64,000 nt of DNA from Vibrio mangrovi (GCF_024346955.1 NZ_AP024883.1:496001-560000), one strand, 5' to 3'; counted from the first letter of the stretch, positions 1 to 9,243 are shown. The notes: generated by a model from the sequence alone, not told the origin. Program-made: numbers and translations.

Positions 1-2
1 CT

Positions 3-53
3 TCCTCAGACAGTGGTATGTCTGCTGTTTCTCTGACTGAATCTGTAAACTAG
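3..53 (+). CDS. 3' end of upstream gene (uncertain)
   Basis: A frame open from the left edge ends at a TAG 12 bases before hycE. In hyc and hyf operons the gene before the large subunit encodes a membrane subunit (HycD or HyfF), so this may be its last codons. Only 16 residues are visible and another frame ends at base 36, so neither identity nor frame is secure. Confidence 0.25.
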   Translation, partial: SSDSGMSAVSLTESVN

Positions 54-65
54 AGGGCTTATTGC

Positions 66-1805
66 ATGGATCAATTGAACAGAAATACACAACATCAGAT
101 CGGTAAGCTCTATGTCGATGGGGTTCGCCATCTGTTTCCTTCCGCAATACTGGAAGAATCCTGGCAGGCAGACAATCAGGTGACACTCACTGTGAAAATG
201 ACTTCTCTGGTTGAAGTCATGAAATGGCTTTACTACGAGCAGGGCGGTTGGCTGACGGTTTCTTTTGGTAATGATGAACGTTCTCTGAATGGGTGTTTTG
301 GGGTGTATCACGCTCTATCGATGGAAGGAGATGTGAAGAGCTGGGTGATTGTGAAGGTGCTGGTGGATGCACAAGAGCAGGAGTTTATTTCGATTACACC
401 TGAAATACCTGCGGCTGTCTGGGGAGAACGGGAAATCCGGGATATGTTTGGTCTGCGCCCTGTAGGCTTGCCCGATGAACGTCGGTTGGTTCTTCCCGAT
501 GACTGGCCGGAAGATTTACACCCGCTACGTAAAGATGCAATGGATTATCGTCAGCGTCCACAGCCAACAACTGAGACTGAAAATTATCCTTTTCTGAATG
601 AATTGGGTAGTGATTCCGATCGGATCGTTCCTGTCGGACCTTTACATATTACCAGTGATGAACCCGGCCATTTTCGTTTGTTTGTTGATGGTGAAGATAT
701 CATCGATGCTGATTACCGTATGTTTTATGTTCACCGGGGAATGGAAAAGCTGGCAGAAACCCGAATGGGTTACCATGAAGTCGGTTTCCTTGCGGATCGG
801 GTTTGTGGGATTTGTGGGTTTACCCATAGTGTCGGTTACAGCAATTCAGTTGAGACTGCGTTAAAAATTGAAGTGCCGGCCCGGGCAAAAATGATTCGGA
901 CTGTCTTACTGGAAGTTGAACGCTTACACAGCCATTTACTCAATATTGGGCTGTCCAGCCATTTTGTCGGATTTGACTCTGGTTTCATGCAATTTTTCCG
1001 GGTTCGGGAGAAAACGATGGAACTCGCAGAGTTGCTGACCGGAGCAAGAAAAACCTATGGCATGAATCTGATTGGTGGTGTTCGTCGTGACTTTCTCAAG
1101 GAACAGCGGACTAAAGGGATCGCGATGATTCGTGAAGTCCGCCAGTCGTTTACCGAACTGGTTGATATGCTGCTTGCTACGCCGAATATTGACAGCCGGA
1201 TTTCTGGTGTTGGGGTTCTTGCTAAGGATATTGCCCGGGACTTCAGCCCGGTTGGCCCATTGGTTCGTGGTAGTGGTTTTGCCAGAGATGTTCGGGTTGT
1301 TCATGGTAAGTCTCTGGAATCTTACGGAATTGTGCCTATAGAGCTACAACATCTTGATAGTGGTGATGTTCAGGCTCGGGTTTTGATCCGAATCCGGGAA
1401 GTGTTTGACTCTCTGAACATTGCTGAATTTGGGTTGGACCACCTGCCTGAAGGTCCAATCTTGACGGAAGACTTTCAGTACGTACCTCACCAGTTTGCAC
1501 TGGGATTTACTGAAGCACCACGGGGCGAAAATATCCACTGGAGTATGACCGGGGATAACCAGAAGCTTTACCGTTGGCGCTGCCGGGCGGCGACCTATGC
1601 AAACTGGCCGACTCTGCGTTATATGTTACGGGGAAATACGGTTGCGGATGCTCCGTTAATTATTGGTAGTCTTGACCCTTGTTATTCCTGTACTGACCGG
1701 GTCACGATCGTCGATACCAAGAAAAAACGTTCTCAGACAGTGCCCTATAAAACGATTGAGCAATACAGTATCAATCGGAAAAACTCACCCCTGAAATCGA
1801 TGTGA
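66..1805 (+). CDS. hycE: Formate hydrogenlyase [NiFe]-hydrogenase large subunit (HycE/HyfG)
   Basis: Catalytic subunit of the hydrogen-evolving hydrogenase of formate hydrogenlyase, on the cytoplasmic face of the membrane arm. The first ~170 residues are a NuoC-like (30 kDa) domain fused to the NuoD-like [NiFe] domain. The N-terminal nickel ligand motif RVCGICGFTH lies near residue 248 and the C-terminal motif DPCYSCTDR near 537-545. Behind that Arg are 34 residues ending NSPLKSM, which resemble the tail that HycI removes from HycE after nickel insertion. The 579-residue length fits HycE (569) and HyfG (571). I cannot separate the hyc from the hyf paralogue by eye. The ATG at 66 follows AGAGGG. 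First complete gene of hycE-F-G-H-I. Confidence 0.95.
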   Translation: MDQLNRNTQHQIGKLYVDGVRHLFPSAILEESWQADNQVTLTVKMTSLVEVMKWLYYEQGGWLTVSFGNDERSLNGCFGVYHALSMEGDVKSWVIVKVLVDAQEQEFISITPEIPAAVWGEREIRDMFGLRPVGLPDERRLVLPDDWPEDLHPLRKDAMDYRQRPQPTTETENYPFLNELGSDSDRIVPVGPLHITSDEPGHFRLFVDGEDIIDADYRMFYVHRGMEKLAETRMGYHEVGFLADRVCGICGFTHSVGYSNSVETALKIEVPARAKMIRTVLLEVERLHSHLLNIGLSSHFVGFDSGFMQFFRVREKTMELAELLTGARKTYGMNLIGGVRRDFLKEQRTKGIAMIREVRQSFTELVDMLLATPNIDSRISGVGVLAKDIARDFSPVGPLVRGSGFARDVRVVHGKSLESYGIVPIELQHLDSGDVQARVLIRIREVFDSLNIAEFGLDHLPEGPILTEDFQYVPHQFALGFTEAPRGENIHWSMTGDNQKLYRWRCRAATYANWPTLRYMLRGNTVADAPLIIGSLDPCYSCTDRVTIVDTKKKRSQTVPYKTIEQYSINRKNSPLKSM

Positions 1806-1812
1806 GGTTGTG

Positions 1813-2397
1813 ATGTTAAAGTTATTCAAAACTGTTTTAAAAACGGGAGATGCAACGGCCAAATATCCTTTTGCGCCTTATGAGGTCTCTACGGATTTCA
1901 GGGGAAAACCTGAACTTGATCCGGCTCAGTGTATCGCCTGTGGTGCTTGTATGAGAGCTTGTCCAGCCAACGCATTAGTGATGGAAACCGATGAAAAGAA
2001 TGGCTCCCGTCGGTGGGAGCTATCACTGGCACGTTGTATTTACTGCGGACGATGTGAAGAAGTATGTCCGACGCATGCGTTGGTATTGTCACAGCAGTTT
2101 GAACTGGCAGTAACAAAGAAAGAGGACTTGTATGAACAGGCTGAATTTGAACTGGCAAATTGTCGGCAGTGTGATCGTCCTTTTATCGCCAAGAAATTAC
2201 TGAGCTACGTAATCGATACACTTCAGCATTCCGGGTTAAGTGGTGAATCGCTGGAAATGCGGCGGCACCAACTGGAAAGTTGTCCGGAATGTCGGCGTCA
2301 GGCCAATATGCTTGATGGTGAGAATCTGGCATGTAATCGCTACGTTACGTCAGATCAACAGAATATAGCAGTGACAAATATTGAGGAGGCGCTGTGA
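1813..2397 (+). CDS. hycF: Formate hydrogenlyase iron-sulfur subunit (HycF/HyfH)
   Basis: NuoI-like ferredoxin subunit carrying electrons between the formate dehydrogenase side and the hydrogenase small subunit. Two classical 4Fe-4S motifs are visible, CIACGACMRACP and CIYCGRCEEVCP, in the first half. The C-terminal half has two further CxxC pairs (CRQC and CPEC) that could bind another metal or cluster. The ATG at 1813 is preferred over the GTG at 1810 because GAGG lies 5 bases upstream. It starts 7 bases after hycE and its stop overlaps the start of hycG, so translation is probably coupled. Confidence 0.93.
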   Translation: MLKLFKTVLKTGDATAKYPFAPYEVSTDFRGKPELDPAQCIACGACMRACPANALVMETDEKNGSRRWELSLARCIYCGRCEEVCPTHALVLSQQFELAVTKKEDLYEQAEFELANCRQCDRPFIAKKLLSYVIDTLQHSGLSGESLEMRRHQLESCPECRRQANMLDGENLACNRYVTSDQQNIAVTNIEEAL

Positions 2398-3206
2398 AGG
2401 GAATTAAGCAGTTATCAGGCGTTCATCACACACAGGCTCAGCCTGTAGAGGTCGCTCCTGAACACGAAGCCTTGAAACAGACTCTGTTGAAACAGATCAA
2501 ACGCTCTGCCTATGTGTATCGGGTTGACTGCGGTGGTTGCAATGCTTGTGAGATAGAAATTTTTGCTGCAACAACACCGGTTTATGATACGGAACGTTTT
2601 GGCATAAAAGTTGTTGCCAGCCCACGTCATGCTGACATTCTTCTGTTTACCGGAGCTGTCACACGGGCAATGCGGGCTCCGGCTCTTCGGGCATATGAGG
2701 CGGCTCCTGATCCTAAAATTGTTGTTTCTTACGGTGCCTGTGGCTGCGATGGTGGAATATTTCATGATCTATACTGTGTCTGGGGCGGTACGGACAAGAT
2801 TGTTCCTGTCGATGTTTATATTCCCGGATGTCCACCAACACCAGCTGCGACTCTTTATGGTTTTGCTGTTGCCTTAGGGCTGCTCGAGCAGAAGATGCAT
2901 GCGAAAACCCATGATGCTGATAGTACCTCCGCAAGTTTACGCCATACCGGGATTCCACAGGAGATTCGGGTCATGATCGAACGGGAAGCTCGCTTGTTGG
3001 CAGGCTATCGTCAGGGAGGCCGGATTGCAGATGAGCTGATGTCGGTTCTGGAAGACTGTGATGCTGAAAATGTCGATGCACGGATTCAGGCCTATCTGCG
3101 GGAGCATGATGATCCTCGTTTAACCGAGATTGTTGAAACGCTGATGCGTTCAGTGATGAGACAGCTGACAGGAGAGAAAACAGGAGGATGCAATGGATGT
3201 GGTTGA
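2394..3206 (+). CDS. hycG: Formate hydrogenlyase [NiFe]-hydrogenase small subunit (HycG/HyfI)
   Basis: NuoB-like small subunit holding the 4Fe-4S cluster next to the NiFe site. Cluster ligands are visible as CGGCNACEIE, a central ACGCDGG and GCPPTP. The core aligns with HycG/HyfI. The C-terminal ~85 residues are a charged helical extension ending GGCNGCG with two further Cys. Length 270 compares with about 252-255 in E. coli. The start is a GTG behind GGAGG, overlapping the hycF stop (GTGA). It overlaps the next gene by 14 bases. Confidence 0.93.
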   Translation: MKGIKQLSGVHHTQAQPVEVAPEHEALKQTLLKQIKRSAYVYRVDCGGCNACEIEIFAATTPVYDTERFGIKVVASPRHADILLFTGAVTRAMRAPALRAYEAAPDPKIVVSYGACGCDGGIFHDLYCVWGGTDKIVPVDVYIPGCPPTPAATLYGFAVALGLLEQKMHAKTHDADSTSASLRHTGIPQEIRVMIEREARLLAGYRQGGRIADELMSVLEDCDAENVDARIQAYLREHDDPRLTEIVETLMRSVMRQLTGEKTGGCNGCG

Positions 3207-3645
3207 TATTCAATCTGAAAAAACTTCAAAGCATTTAAATGATCAGGTTCGGTTTTATCGTTTAACCCGTAAGTTTGTCGATGAGCAGGATATGCCACAG
3301 GAAGCCCGACAGATCATGTACTACAGTTTGGCTATCGGGCATCACCTTGGCATTGTTGACTGTCTTCAGTCAGATATGGACTGTAATGGTGAGGAATATC
3401 TGGCCTGGATACAGGGGTTACCCAAAGAAAGTGAAGCTTACCGGAAGATGAAAGGTTTTTTGACATTCGGAGAGATCACTATTTTTCCGGAGCATATTCA
3501 TATGCTGGCATCGGCCTTTAAGCAAATTGATATAGAGACACAATCTGAAAAATCGAGTCGTTTGACTGAGGGACTTATCGATATTCTGGGTGCAATTCAC
3601 CGGGAACCGAATATGTATTTGATGATCCGGGGGACAGTGCAATGA
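3193..3645 (+). CDS. hycH: Formate hydrogenlyase assembly protein HycH/HyfJ
   Basis: Small soluble protein of the HycH/HyfJ family, needed in E. coli for making active hydrogenase 3; its exact biochemical role is not established. The 150-residue product begins 14 bases inside hycG and its stop overlaps the hycI start, which fixes it in the operon. No metal motif or membrane segment is seen. Assignment rests on family resemblance (the central FLTFGEITIFPEHI block) and on position between hycG and hycI. Confidence 0.88.
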   Translation: MDVVDIQSEKTSKHLNDQVRFYRLTRKFVDEQDMPQEARQIMYYSLAIGHHLGIVDCLQSDMDCNGEEYLAWIQGLPKESEAYRKMKGFLTFGEITIFPEHIHMLASAFKQIDIETQSEKSSRLTEGLIDILGAIHREPNMYLMIRGTVQ

Positions 3646-4100
3646 GCAGACAAGTTCTTTTGACTGTCGGGAACTCGATGATGGGTGATGATGGTGCCGG
3701 TCCCTTGTTAGCGAAGCGCTGCCGGGAGGTGCCGTTGGAACAATGGGATGTGTTGGAAGGTGGAACAATGCCGGAAGATACATTGCACCGGATCCGCAAA
3801 ATTAAGCCGGATCGGGTTTTAGTCGTGGATGCTGCTGATTTTGGTGAGAAGGCTGGAGAAATTCGTATTATCGATCCTGACACGATTGCGGAGATGTTTA
3901 TGGTTTCTACACATAGTTTACCGCTGAATTTCTTGATAGATGAGCTGAAAACCTTTGTTCCTCAGGTGACTTTCATCGGTATCCAGCCTGCAATTGTTGC
4001 ATTTGCCGCACCGATGACAGAGATGGTACAGAATGCCGTTGATACGATTTACCAAAGTTTGCCTGACTGGAATGGTGAAGGGAATTTCATCCATTGTTAA
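3642..4100 (+). CDS. hycI: Hydrogenase maturation endopeptidase HycI
   Basis: Endopeptidase of the HybD/HycI family that removes the C-terminal tail of the large subunit once nickel is inserted. The family signature GNSMMGDDGAG is near residues 11-21; its Asp is a nickel-sensing ligand. A second metal-ligand region VVDAADFG and a His in STHSLPL are also present. Length 152 is normal (HycI is 156). Its substrate is presumably the hycE product, which still carries its tail. Last gene of the first transcription block. Confidence 0.94.
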   Translation: MSRQVLLTVGNSMMGDDGAGPLLAKRCREVPLEQWDVLEGGTMPEDTLHRIRKIKPDRVLVVDAADFGEKAGEIRIIDPDTIAEMFMVSTHSLPLNFLIDELKTFVPQVTFIGIQPAIVAFAAPMTEMVQNAVDTIYQSLPDWNGEGNFIHC

Positions 4101-4116
4101 ATCGTTTCGGCAAAAG

Positions 4117-4143
4117 TGTCGGCATTCGTCGTTTTTGTCGACA
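4117..4143. promoter_or_regulatory. Candidate FhlA upstream activating site
   Basis: A TGTCG at 4117 and a palindromic TGTCGACA at 4136-4143 lie ~120-140 bases upstream of the -24/-12 promoter. FhlA sites in E. coli contain TGTCG and TGACA-like half sites at such distances. The match was found by eye and may be chance. Confidence 0.35.
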
Positions 4144-4257
4144 TTTAATAAAAAAAACACAGAGTCAGTTCTTCCTTATTTTAATTGATTTCATAAATAT
4201 CAATTAATTATCTTTACTAATCATGATCTTAAGTGGTTTTTAGTTATGGTTCATGGA

Positions 4258-4274
4258 TTGGCACGTCTTGTGCC
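4258..4274 (+). promoter_or_regulatory. Sigma54 (-24/-12) promoter of hydN-fdhF
   Basis: The sequence TTGGCACGTCTTGTGCC fits the RpoN consensus TGGCAC-N5-TTGC, with the invariant GG and GC correctly spaced and one mismatch in the -12 element. It lies about 66 bases before the hydN start. FhlA, a sigma54 activator encoded 3 kb downstream, is the expected regulator. Confidence 0.8.
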
Positions 4275-4339
4275 TATAGTGATTAACCACCCCCAGAGTC
4301 TGAAGATACTCTGTTGTATTGACACAAAAAGGATACAGC

Positions 4340-4888
4340 ATGAATAGATTTGTTTTTGCTGACGCCAATAAGTGTATTGGTTGTCGAACCTGTGAGATTG
4401 CATGTGCAATTGCTCATCAGGATGAGTCATTGGGTACTCTGAATGAGACCGAGGATTTTGTTCCACGTTTACAACTGGTTAAAAATGCAGAAGTCTCAGT
4501 CCCGGTGATGTGTCGTCAATGTGATGATGCGCCGTGTGCACAAGTTTGCCCTAACAACGCAATTGTTCATGAAGATGGATACGTGAAGGTTATTCAGTCC
4601 CGTTGCATTGGCTGCAAGACCTGTGTCATTGCCTGTCCTTATGGCGCAATGAGTGTCATGACAAGAATGAAAGATGCGGTGACCGAACACGCTGCTCTCT
4701 TCCAGAAAAAAGTTCCTCAATCCCAGGCACTGAAATGTGATTTGTGCTCACACCGAGAAGAGGGACCGGCTTGTGTTCAGGTATGTCCTACAGAAGCCAT
4801 TCGTCTTATAGCACCTGAATCACTGCAGCAAACCAGTCAACAGAAGCGTGAAGCCGCAGCAAGCCAGGCATCAGTAATATCGGTTTGA
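4340..4888 (+). CDS. hydN: HydN-like 4Fe-4S electron transfer protein
   Basis: Ferredoxin-type protein of the HydN/HycB/DmsB family, 182 residues (E. coli HydN 175), with four Cys groups for four 4Fe-4S clusters: CIGCRTCEIAC, CRQCDDAPCAQVC, CIGCKTCVIAC and CDLCSHREEGPACVQVC. It probably takes electrons from the formate dehydrogenase encoded next and passes them to the hydrogenase arm, taking the place of HycB. The ATG at 4340 follows AAGGA; an in-frame TTG at 4319 is less likely. Directly downstream of the sigma54 promoter and 40 bases before fdhF. Confidence 0.92.
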   Translation: MNRFVFADANKCIGCRTCEIACAIAHQDESLGTLNETEDFVPRLQLVKNAEVSVPVMCRQCDDAPCAQVCPNNAIVHEDGYVKVIQSRCIGCKTCVIACPYGAMSVMTRMKDAVTEHAALFQKKVPQSQALKCDLCSHREEGPACVQVCPTEAIRLIAPESLQQTSQQKREAAASQASVISV

Positions 4889-4928
4889 AGCAGAATGAGA
4901 ATGAAAAACCGGGGATAGTGAGAAAATT

Positions 4929-7076
4929 ATGATGGAAAAAAAATTAGTCGTGTGTCCCTACTGCGGTACGGGATGTAAGTTGAACCTATTGGTTGAAAAC
5001 AACAAAGTTGTTGGCGCAGAACCCGCTAATGGCAGAACCAATGAGGGACAGCTGTGTCTGAAGGGCTATTATGGCTGGGACTTTCTGAATGACACTCAAT
5101 TACTGACACCACGTTTGAAACAGCCGATGATTCGTCGGACAAGAAACGATAAGTTAGAAGCCGTATCCTGGGATGAAGCATTAGATTTTGCCGTTGAGAA
5201 ACTGTCGGCTATCAAGCAGAAATATGGTCCGGATGCGATTATGACAACTGGATCTGCACGGGGACCAGGGAATGAGTCCAACTATGTGATGCAGAAGTTT
5301 GCCCGGGCGGTGATCGGGACCAATAACGTAGATCATTGCGCACGAGTTTGCCATGCGCCATCGGTTGCCGGTCTGGAGTCTGTTGTTGGTAATGGTGCGA
5401 TGAGTAATGCCATTCCTGAAATCGAAGAAGCGAAGTGTTTGCTGATTTTTGGTTACAATGTTGCTGACTCCCACCCTGTTATTGCCAAACGTATTTTCAA
5501 AGCACGTGAAAATGGTGCGAAGATCATTGTGTGTGATCCACGTAAGATTGAATCCGTTCGTGTTGCCGATCAGTGGCTACCGCTGAAAAACGGTGCCAAT
5601 ATGGCCGTTGTTAACGCGCTGGCTTATACCCTGATTGATGAAGATCTCTACGATAAATCCTATGTGCAGAACTATACCGAAGGGTTTGAAGAATTCCGTA
5701 AAATCGTCATGGATTATGCACCGGAAAATGTTGAGCATCTGACGGGGCTGAAAGCTGCTGATGTACGTCAGGCTGCCCGTACTTATGCCAATGCATCCGG
5801 CTCCATGATTCTATGGGGAATGGGTGTCACACAGTTTGGTCAGGCCGTTGATGTTGTTCGTGGCTTGGCTGGTCTTGCATTAATGACCGGGAACTTTGGC
5901 CGTCGTGGGGTCGGATGTGGCCCGGTTCGGGGACAGAATAATGTTCAGGGAACATGTGACTTGGGAATGCTGCCTCATCAGTTCCCTGGTTATCAGCCTG
6001 TCACCGACGATAAGATACGGGAAAAATTTGAGCAGGCCTGGGGTGTCAAACTACCGGCAAAACCTGGGTATCGTATGACTGAAGTTGGTCATAAGGTTGC
6101 TGACGGTTCCTGTAAGGCGTTTTATATCTTTGGGGAAGATCCTGCCCAGACTGAAGCCGATCTGAATGCGATGCGTGAAACAATGCGGCAACTGGAGTTG
6201 GTGATTGTTCAGGATATCTTCATGACGAAAACTGCAGAGATGGCTGACATCATCTTCCCGTCGACCAGTTGGGGTGAGCATGAAGGTGTTTATACCAGTG
6301 CTGACCGGGGATTCCAGCGTTTTTACAAAGCAGTGACTCCGCCGGAAGGGGTAAAACCCGACTGGGAAATTTTCAGTCTGCTGGCAACCCGAATGGGTTA
6401 TCCGATGCACTATGAAAATACTCAGGAAATCTGGGATGAAATGCGTGCACTGGCGCCACTGTTTGCTGGTGTAACCTATGAAAAAATGGAAGGTCTGAAG
6501 TCCGTTATGTGGCCTTGTCCAACCGAAGACCACCCCGGTACATCATTCTTGTTTGAAGGTAATAAGTTTGCGACACCATCAGGGAAGGGTAAGTTCATCG
6601 GAGCACCTTGGCGTCCGCCTCTTGAACAGACTGATGCAGAGTTCCCATTGGTATTGTCCACCGTGCGTGAAGTTGGTCATTACTCATGTCGTTCGATGAC
6701 CGGTAACTGTAAGGCTCTTTCTACACTGGCAGATGAACCTGGATACGTTCAGATGAATCCACTTGATGCGAAGAAACTGGGAGTTACTGATCAGCAGTTA
6801 GTTTGGGTTTCTTCCCGTCGGGGTAAAGTAATTACTCGTGCTAACCTTTCTGAGCGGATTAATGTCGGCGCAGTTTATATGACTTATCAGTGGTGGGTCG
6901 GTGCATGTAATGAGTTAACGATTGAGCATGTGGATCCAATATCCAGCACACCTGAGTTCAAATATTGTGCAGTTAAGGTTGAAGCGATTGAAGATCAGGC
7001 TTGGGCTGAAAATCATGTTCAGTCCGAATATAGTCAGATGAAAGCTCGTCTTAAATCACATGTTGCATATGCGTGA
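4929..7076 (+). CDS. fdhF: Formate dehydrogenase H, cysteine form (FdhF)
   Basis: Molybdenum bis-MGD enzyme that oxidises formate to CO2 in formate hydrogenlyase. The N-terminal 4Fe-4S motif is CPYCGTGCKLNLLVE...CLKG (Cys 9, 12, 16, 43). The active-site segment reads CARVCHAPSVAG with Cys141 (codon TGC at 5349-5351), where E. coli FdhF has selenocysteine encoded by TGA. The flanking His (CH) and the VGNGAMSNAI block are kept. Length 715 matches E. coli (715). No in-frame TGA and no SECIS element is needed. A second ATG 3 bases downstream is an alternative start. Cotranscribed with hydN. Confidence 0.96.
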   Translation: MMEKKLVVCPYCGTGCKLNLLVENNKVVGAEPANGRTNEGQLCLKGYYGWDFLNDTQLLTPRLKQPMIRRTRNDKLEAVSWDEALDFAVEKLSAIKQKYGPDAIMTTGSARGPGNESNYVMQKFARAVIGTNNVDHCARVCHAPSVAGLESVVGNGAMSNAIPEIEEAKCLLIFGYNVADSHPVIAKRIFKARENGAKIIVCDPRKIESVRVADQWLPLKNGANMAVVNALAYTLIDEDLYDKSYVQNYTEGFEEFRKIVMDYAPENVEHLTGLKAADVRQAARTYANASGSMILWGMGVTQFGQAVDVVRGLAGLALMTGNFGRRGVGCGPVRGQNNVQGTCDLGMLPHQFPGYQPVTDDKIREKFEQAWGVKLPAKPGYRMTEVGHKVADGSCKAFYIFGEDPAQTEADLNAMRETMRQLELVIVQDIFMTKTAEMADIIFPSTSWGEHEGVYTSADRGFQRFYKAVTPPEGVKPDWEIFSLLATRMGYPMHYENTQEIWDEMRALAPLFAGVTYEKMEGLKSVMWPCPTEDHPGTSFLFEGNKFATPSGKGKFIGAPWRPPLEQTDAEFPLVLSTVREVGHYSCRSMTGNCKALSTLADEPGYVQMNPLDAKKLGVTDQQLVWVSSRRGKVITRANLSERINVGAVYMTYQWWVGACNELTIEHVDPISSTPEFKYCAVKVEAIEDQAWAENHVQSEYSQMKARLKSHVAYA

Positions 7077-7088
7077 TTAGATCAATGT

Positions 7089-7144
7089 AGGCTCTTTCCC
7101 AATGTGTACAATGTTCGGTATGTACTAACCGGCGTAAAGAGCCT
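7089..7144 (+). terminator. Inverted repeat between fdhF and fhlA
   Basis: AGGCTCTTT (7089-7097) is perfectly repeated in inverse at 7136-7144 (AAAGAGCCT). A shorter pair GTACA/TGTAC lies inside, so the RNA can form one extended hairpin. Only TTT follows, so it may attenuate or protect mRNA rather than end transcription. Confidence 0.4.
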
Positions 7145-7164
7145 TTGATTATTCGTGACCGCTT

Positions 7165-9243
7165 ATGAACAGAATTGCTCAAGAATTGATGATCTTTTCA
7201 AAAGCCATGCTATCGATTCACGATATGTCTGACTTATTGAAATTTCTAAATAATGATGAATGCTCATTTCTGCAGGTAGAGCGAATTAACATTACCCTTC
7301 ACCGGGAAGCATCTGATGAACTGATTCTTTACTATGTTGATGACCATCAACAGGTTCAGCATGAGACATTTCATCATCAGGGAATTGATTTGTATCATCA
7401 GTCTTATGATGATGGATTATATGAAATCGATGGTGAAGGTTTTTATTTTTACTACCCTCATTTTGCCGGACACCCGGCGTACAGAGATATTCATCATTAC
7501 TGCAAAATTCCATTGAATACGGTCAGTCAGCAATTGGGGGTGATTGAGTTTATTAATCCCAAGCTGAGTGACATGGAGGATGGAGAAAAGCAGTTCAGAC
7601 TGGTCAACAGTATTCTGGTGTCTTTTATCGCTCATGTTGTCGAGCATGAGTTAGCATCAAATATGGCGCAGCAATTAAGTCATGAACGGGATAATTATCA
7701 CATATTGGTCGACGTGACGAATGCAGTGATTAGCCAAAACAGTAAAGAAACATTACTCAATTCTTTGCTGCGTTGTCTGAATCAGCACTTCTCTATGCAT
7801 CACTTGGCTCTTATTGAACCTTATCAGGGCCATTATATACAGTACACCAGTGATTTGGAGCTGGGAGACATTTGCCATCATTGCCACTTTTTCAGTGATG
7901 ACAGTGCATTTCAGAAAGCCGGAGATGCTTATACTCCTGTGGTTATTCAGGGAGATGATTTACGACCATTGTTTTTTCAGAAAAATGCGATCGAATTTGC
8001 CGAGGATATTGAAGAACTAATCGTTATTCCGATGGTGTTTCGTACAAATAAAGTAGGATATATTGCCTACATGCTGCATGAAAATCATCAGGGTGCGGCA
8101 CTGGATATCGATTTACTTCAACAGATTGCTGCCCGGGTTGCGATGGCTATGCATAGTTTAAGTGTGCATGAAACCCATACCAAAGTGATCCCCAAAAGCG
8201 AATATATTTCGATTGAAACGAAGGATGAGAAACAACGTATTTTTGATGACATCATTAGTCAGAGTGAGGCCATGAACCGTGTGCTGGATCAGGTTGCCAT
8301 GGTTGCCGACTGTGATAGTACGGTGTTGATTCTGGGAGAAACCGGTACAGGGAAAGAGCTGGTTGCCCGGGCGATTCATAAAATGAGCCGCCGTAGTCAG
8401 AAACGGATGGTCAAAATGAATTGTGCCGCAGTTCCTGAAGGCTTGTTTGAAAGTGAGCTTTTCGGGCATGAACGCGGAGCATTTACCGGAGCCGTACATC
8501 AACGGGTGGGACGCTTTGAACAGGCTCATCAGGGAACACTTTTTTTAGATGAAATTGGTGACATGCCGCTGGAATTACAGCCGAAGTTATTGCGGGTTCT
8601 ACAGGAAAATGAAATTGAGCGGGTTGGGAAGAATCAGTTGATTCAGGTGGATGTACGAATCGTTGTGGCAACCAATGCTGACCTGCTTTCTATGGTTCAG
8701 GAAAAAACATTTCGTAACGATCTTTATTATCGACTGAATATTTTTCCGATAGAGATTCCGCCATTGCGGCAACGCCCGGAAGATATTCCTTTGTTGGTGA
8801 AGCATTTCACCAGAGTCATTGCCAAGCAGATGGGAAAAAATATCACTGCGATCACTAATGAAACGATGAGAGCTTTAACGGCTTTCTCCTGGCCGGGAAA
8901 TGTCAGACAACTGCGTAATTTTATTGAGCGCTCCGTTATTTTAACCCGGGGAGATGTATTGAACGCACCGTTGGATGAATTAGTGAAATTGGGGTTACAG
9001 ATTCCGAAAACTGATTATTCACAGCAGGAAGAGGCTGACGCGGATACGGAGAAAAAAGACACGATTGAAATTAGTCGTGATACTGTTATTCAGGCTTTAA
9101 AAGAAAGTAATGGTATTGTGGCCGGGGTTCGTGGGGCTGCTGCGAAACTTGGCTTAAAAAGGACGACATTATTGTCACGGATGCAACGGATGGGAATTAG
9201 CAGTAAGGATTATTTGCCGGAGACTGAATATTCCTCGTCATGA
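7165..9243 (+). CDS. fhlA: Formate hydrogenlyase transcriptional activator FhlA
   Basis: Sigma54-dependent enhancer-binding protein that senses formate and switches on the formate hydrogenlyase genes. The N-terminal half (about residues 1-340) is the formate-sensing GAF-type region. The AAA+ domain (about 370-610) has Walker A GETGTGKE near 390, the sigma54-contact loop GAFTGA near 438 and Walker B LFLDEIGD. A Fis-type helix-turn-helix (VRGAAAKLGLKRTTLLSRMQ) is at the C-terminus. Length 692 equals E. coli FhlA. Its stop overlaps the fdhD start. No receiver domain is present, so control is by ligand, not phosphorylation. Confidence 0.95.
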   Translation: MNRIAQELMIFSKAMLSIHDMSDLLKFLNNDECSFLQVERINITLHREASDELILYYVDDHQQVQHETFHHQGIDLYHQSYDDGLYEIDGEGFYFYYPHFAGHPAYRDIHHYCKIPLNTVSQQLGVIEFINPKLSDMEDGEKQFRLVNSILVSFIAHVVEHELASNMAQQLSHERDNYHILVDVTNAVISQNSKETLLNSLLRCLNQHFSMHHLALIEPYQGHYIQYTSDLELGDICHHCHFFSDDSAFQKAGDAYTPVVIQGDDLRPLFFQKNAIEFAEDIEELIVIPMVFRTNKVGYIAYMLHENHQGAALDIDLLQQIAARVAMAMHSLSVHETHTKVIPKSEYISIETKDEKQRIFDDIISQSEAMNRVLDQVAMVADCDSTVLILGETGTGKELVARAIHKMSRRSQKRMVKMNCAAVPEGLFESELFGHERGAFTGAVHQRVGRFEQAHQGTLFLDEIGDMPLELQPKLLRVLQENEIERVGKNQLIQVDVRIVVATNADLLSMVQEKTFRNDLYYRLNIFPIEIPPLRQRPEDIPLLVKHFTRVIAKQMGKNITAITNETMRALTAFSWPGNVRQLRNFIERSVILTRGDVLNAPLDELVKLGLQIPKTDYSQQEEADADTEKKDTIEISRDTVIQALKESNGIVAGVRGAAAKLGLKRTTLLSRMQRMGISSKDYLPETEYSSS

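Noticed and set aside
4929..7076. Selenocysteine readthrough in fdhF
   Set aside because: The active-site codon is TGC and the frame has no internal TGA.
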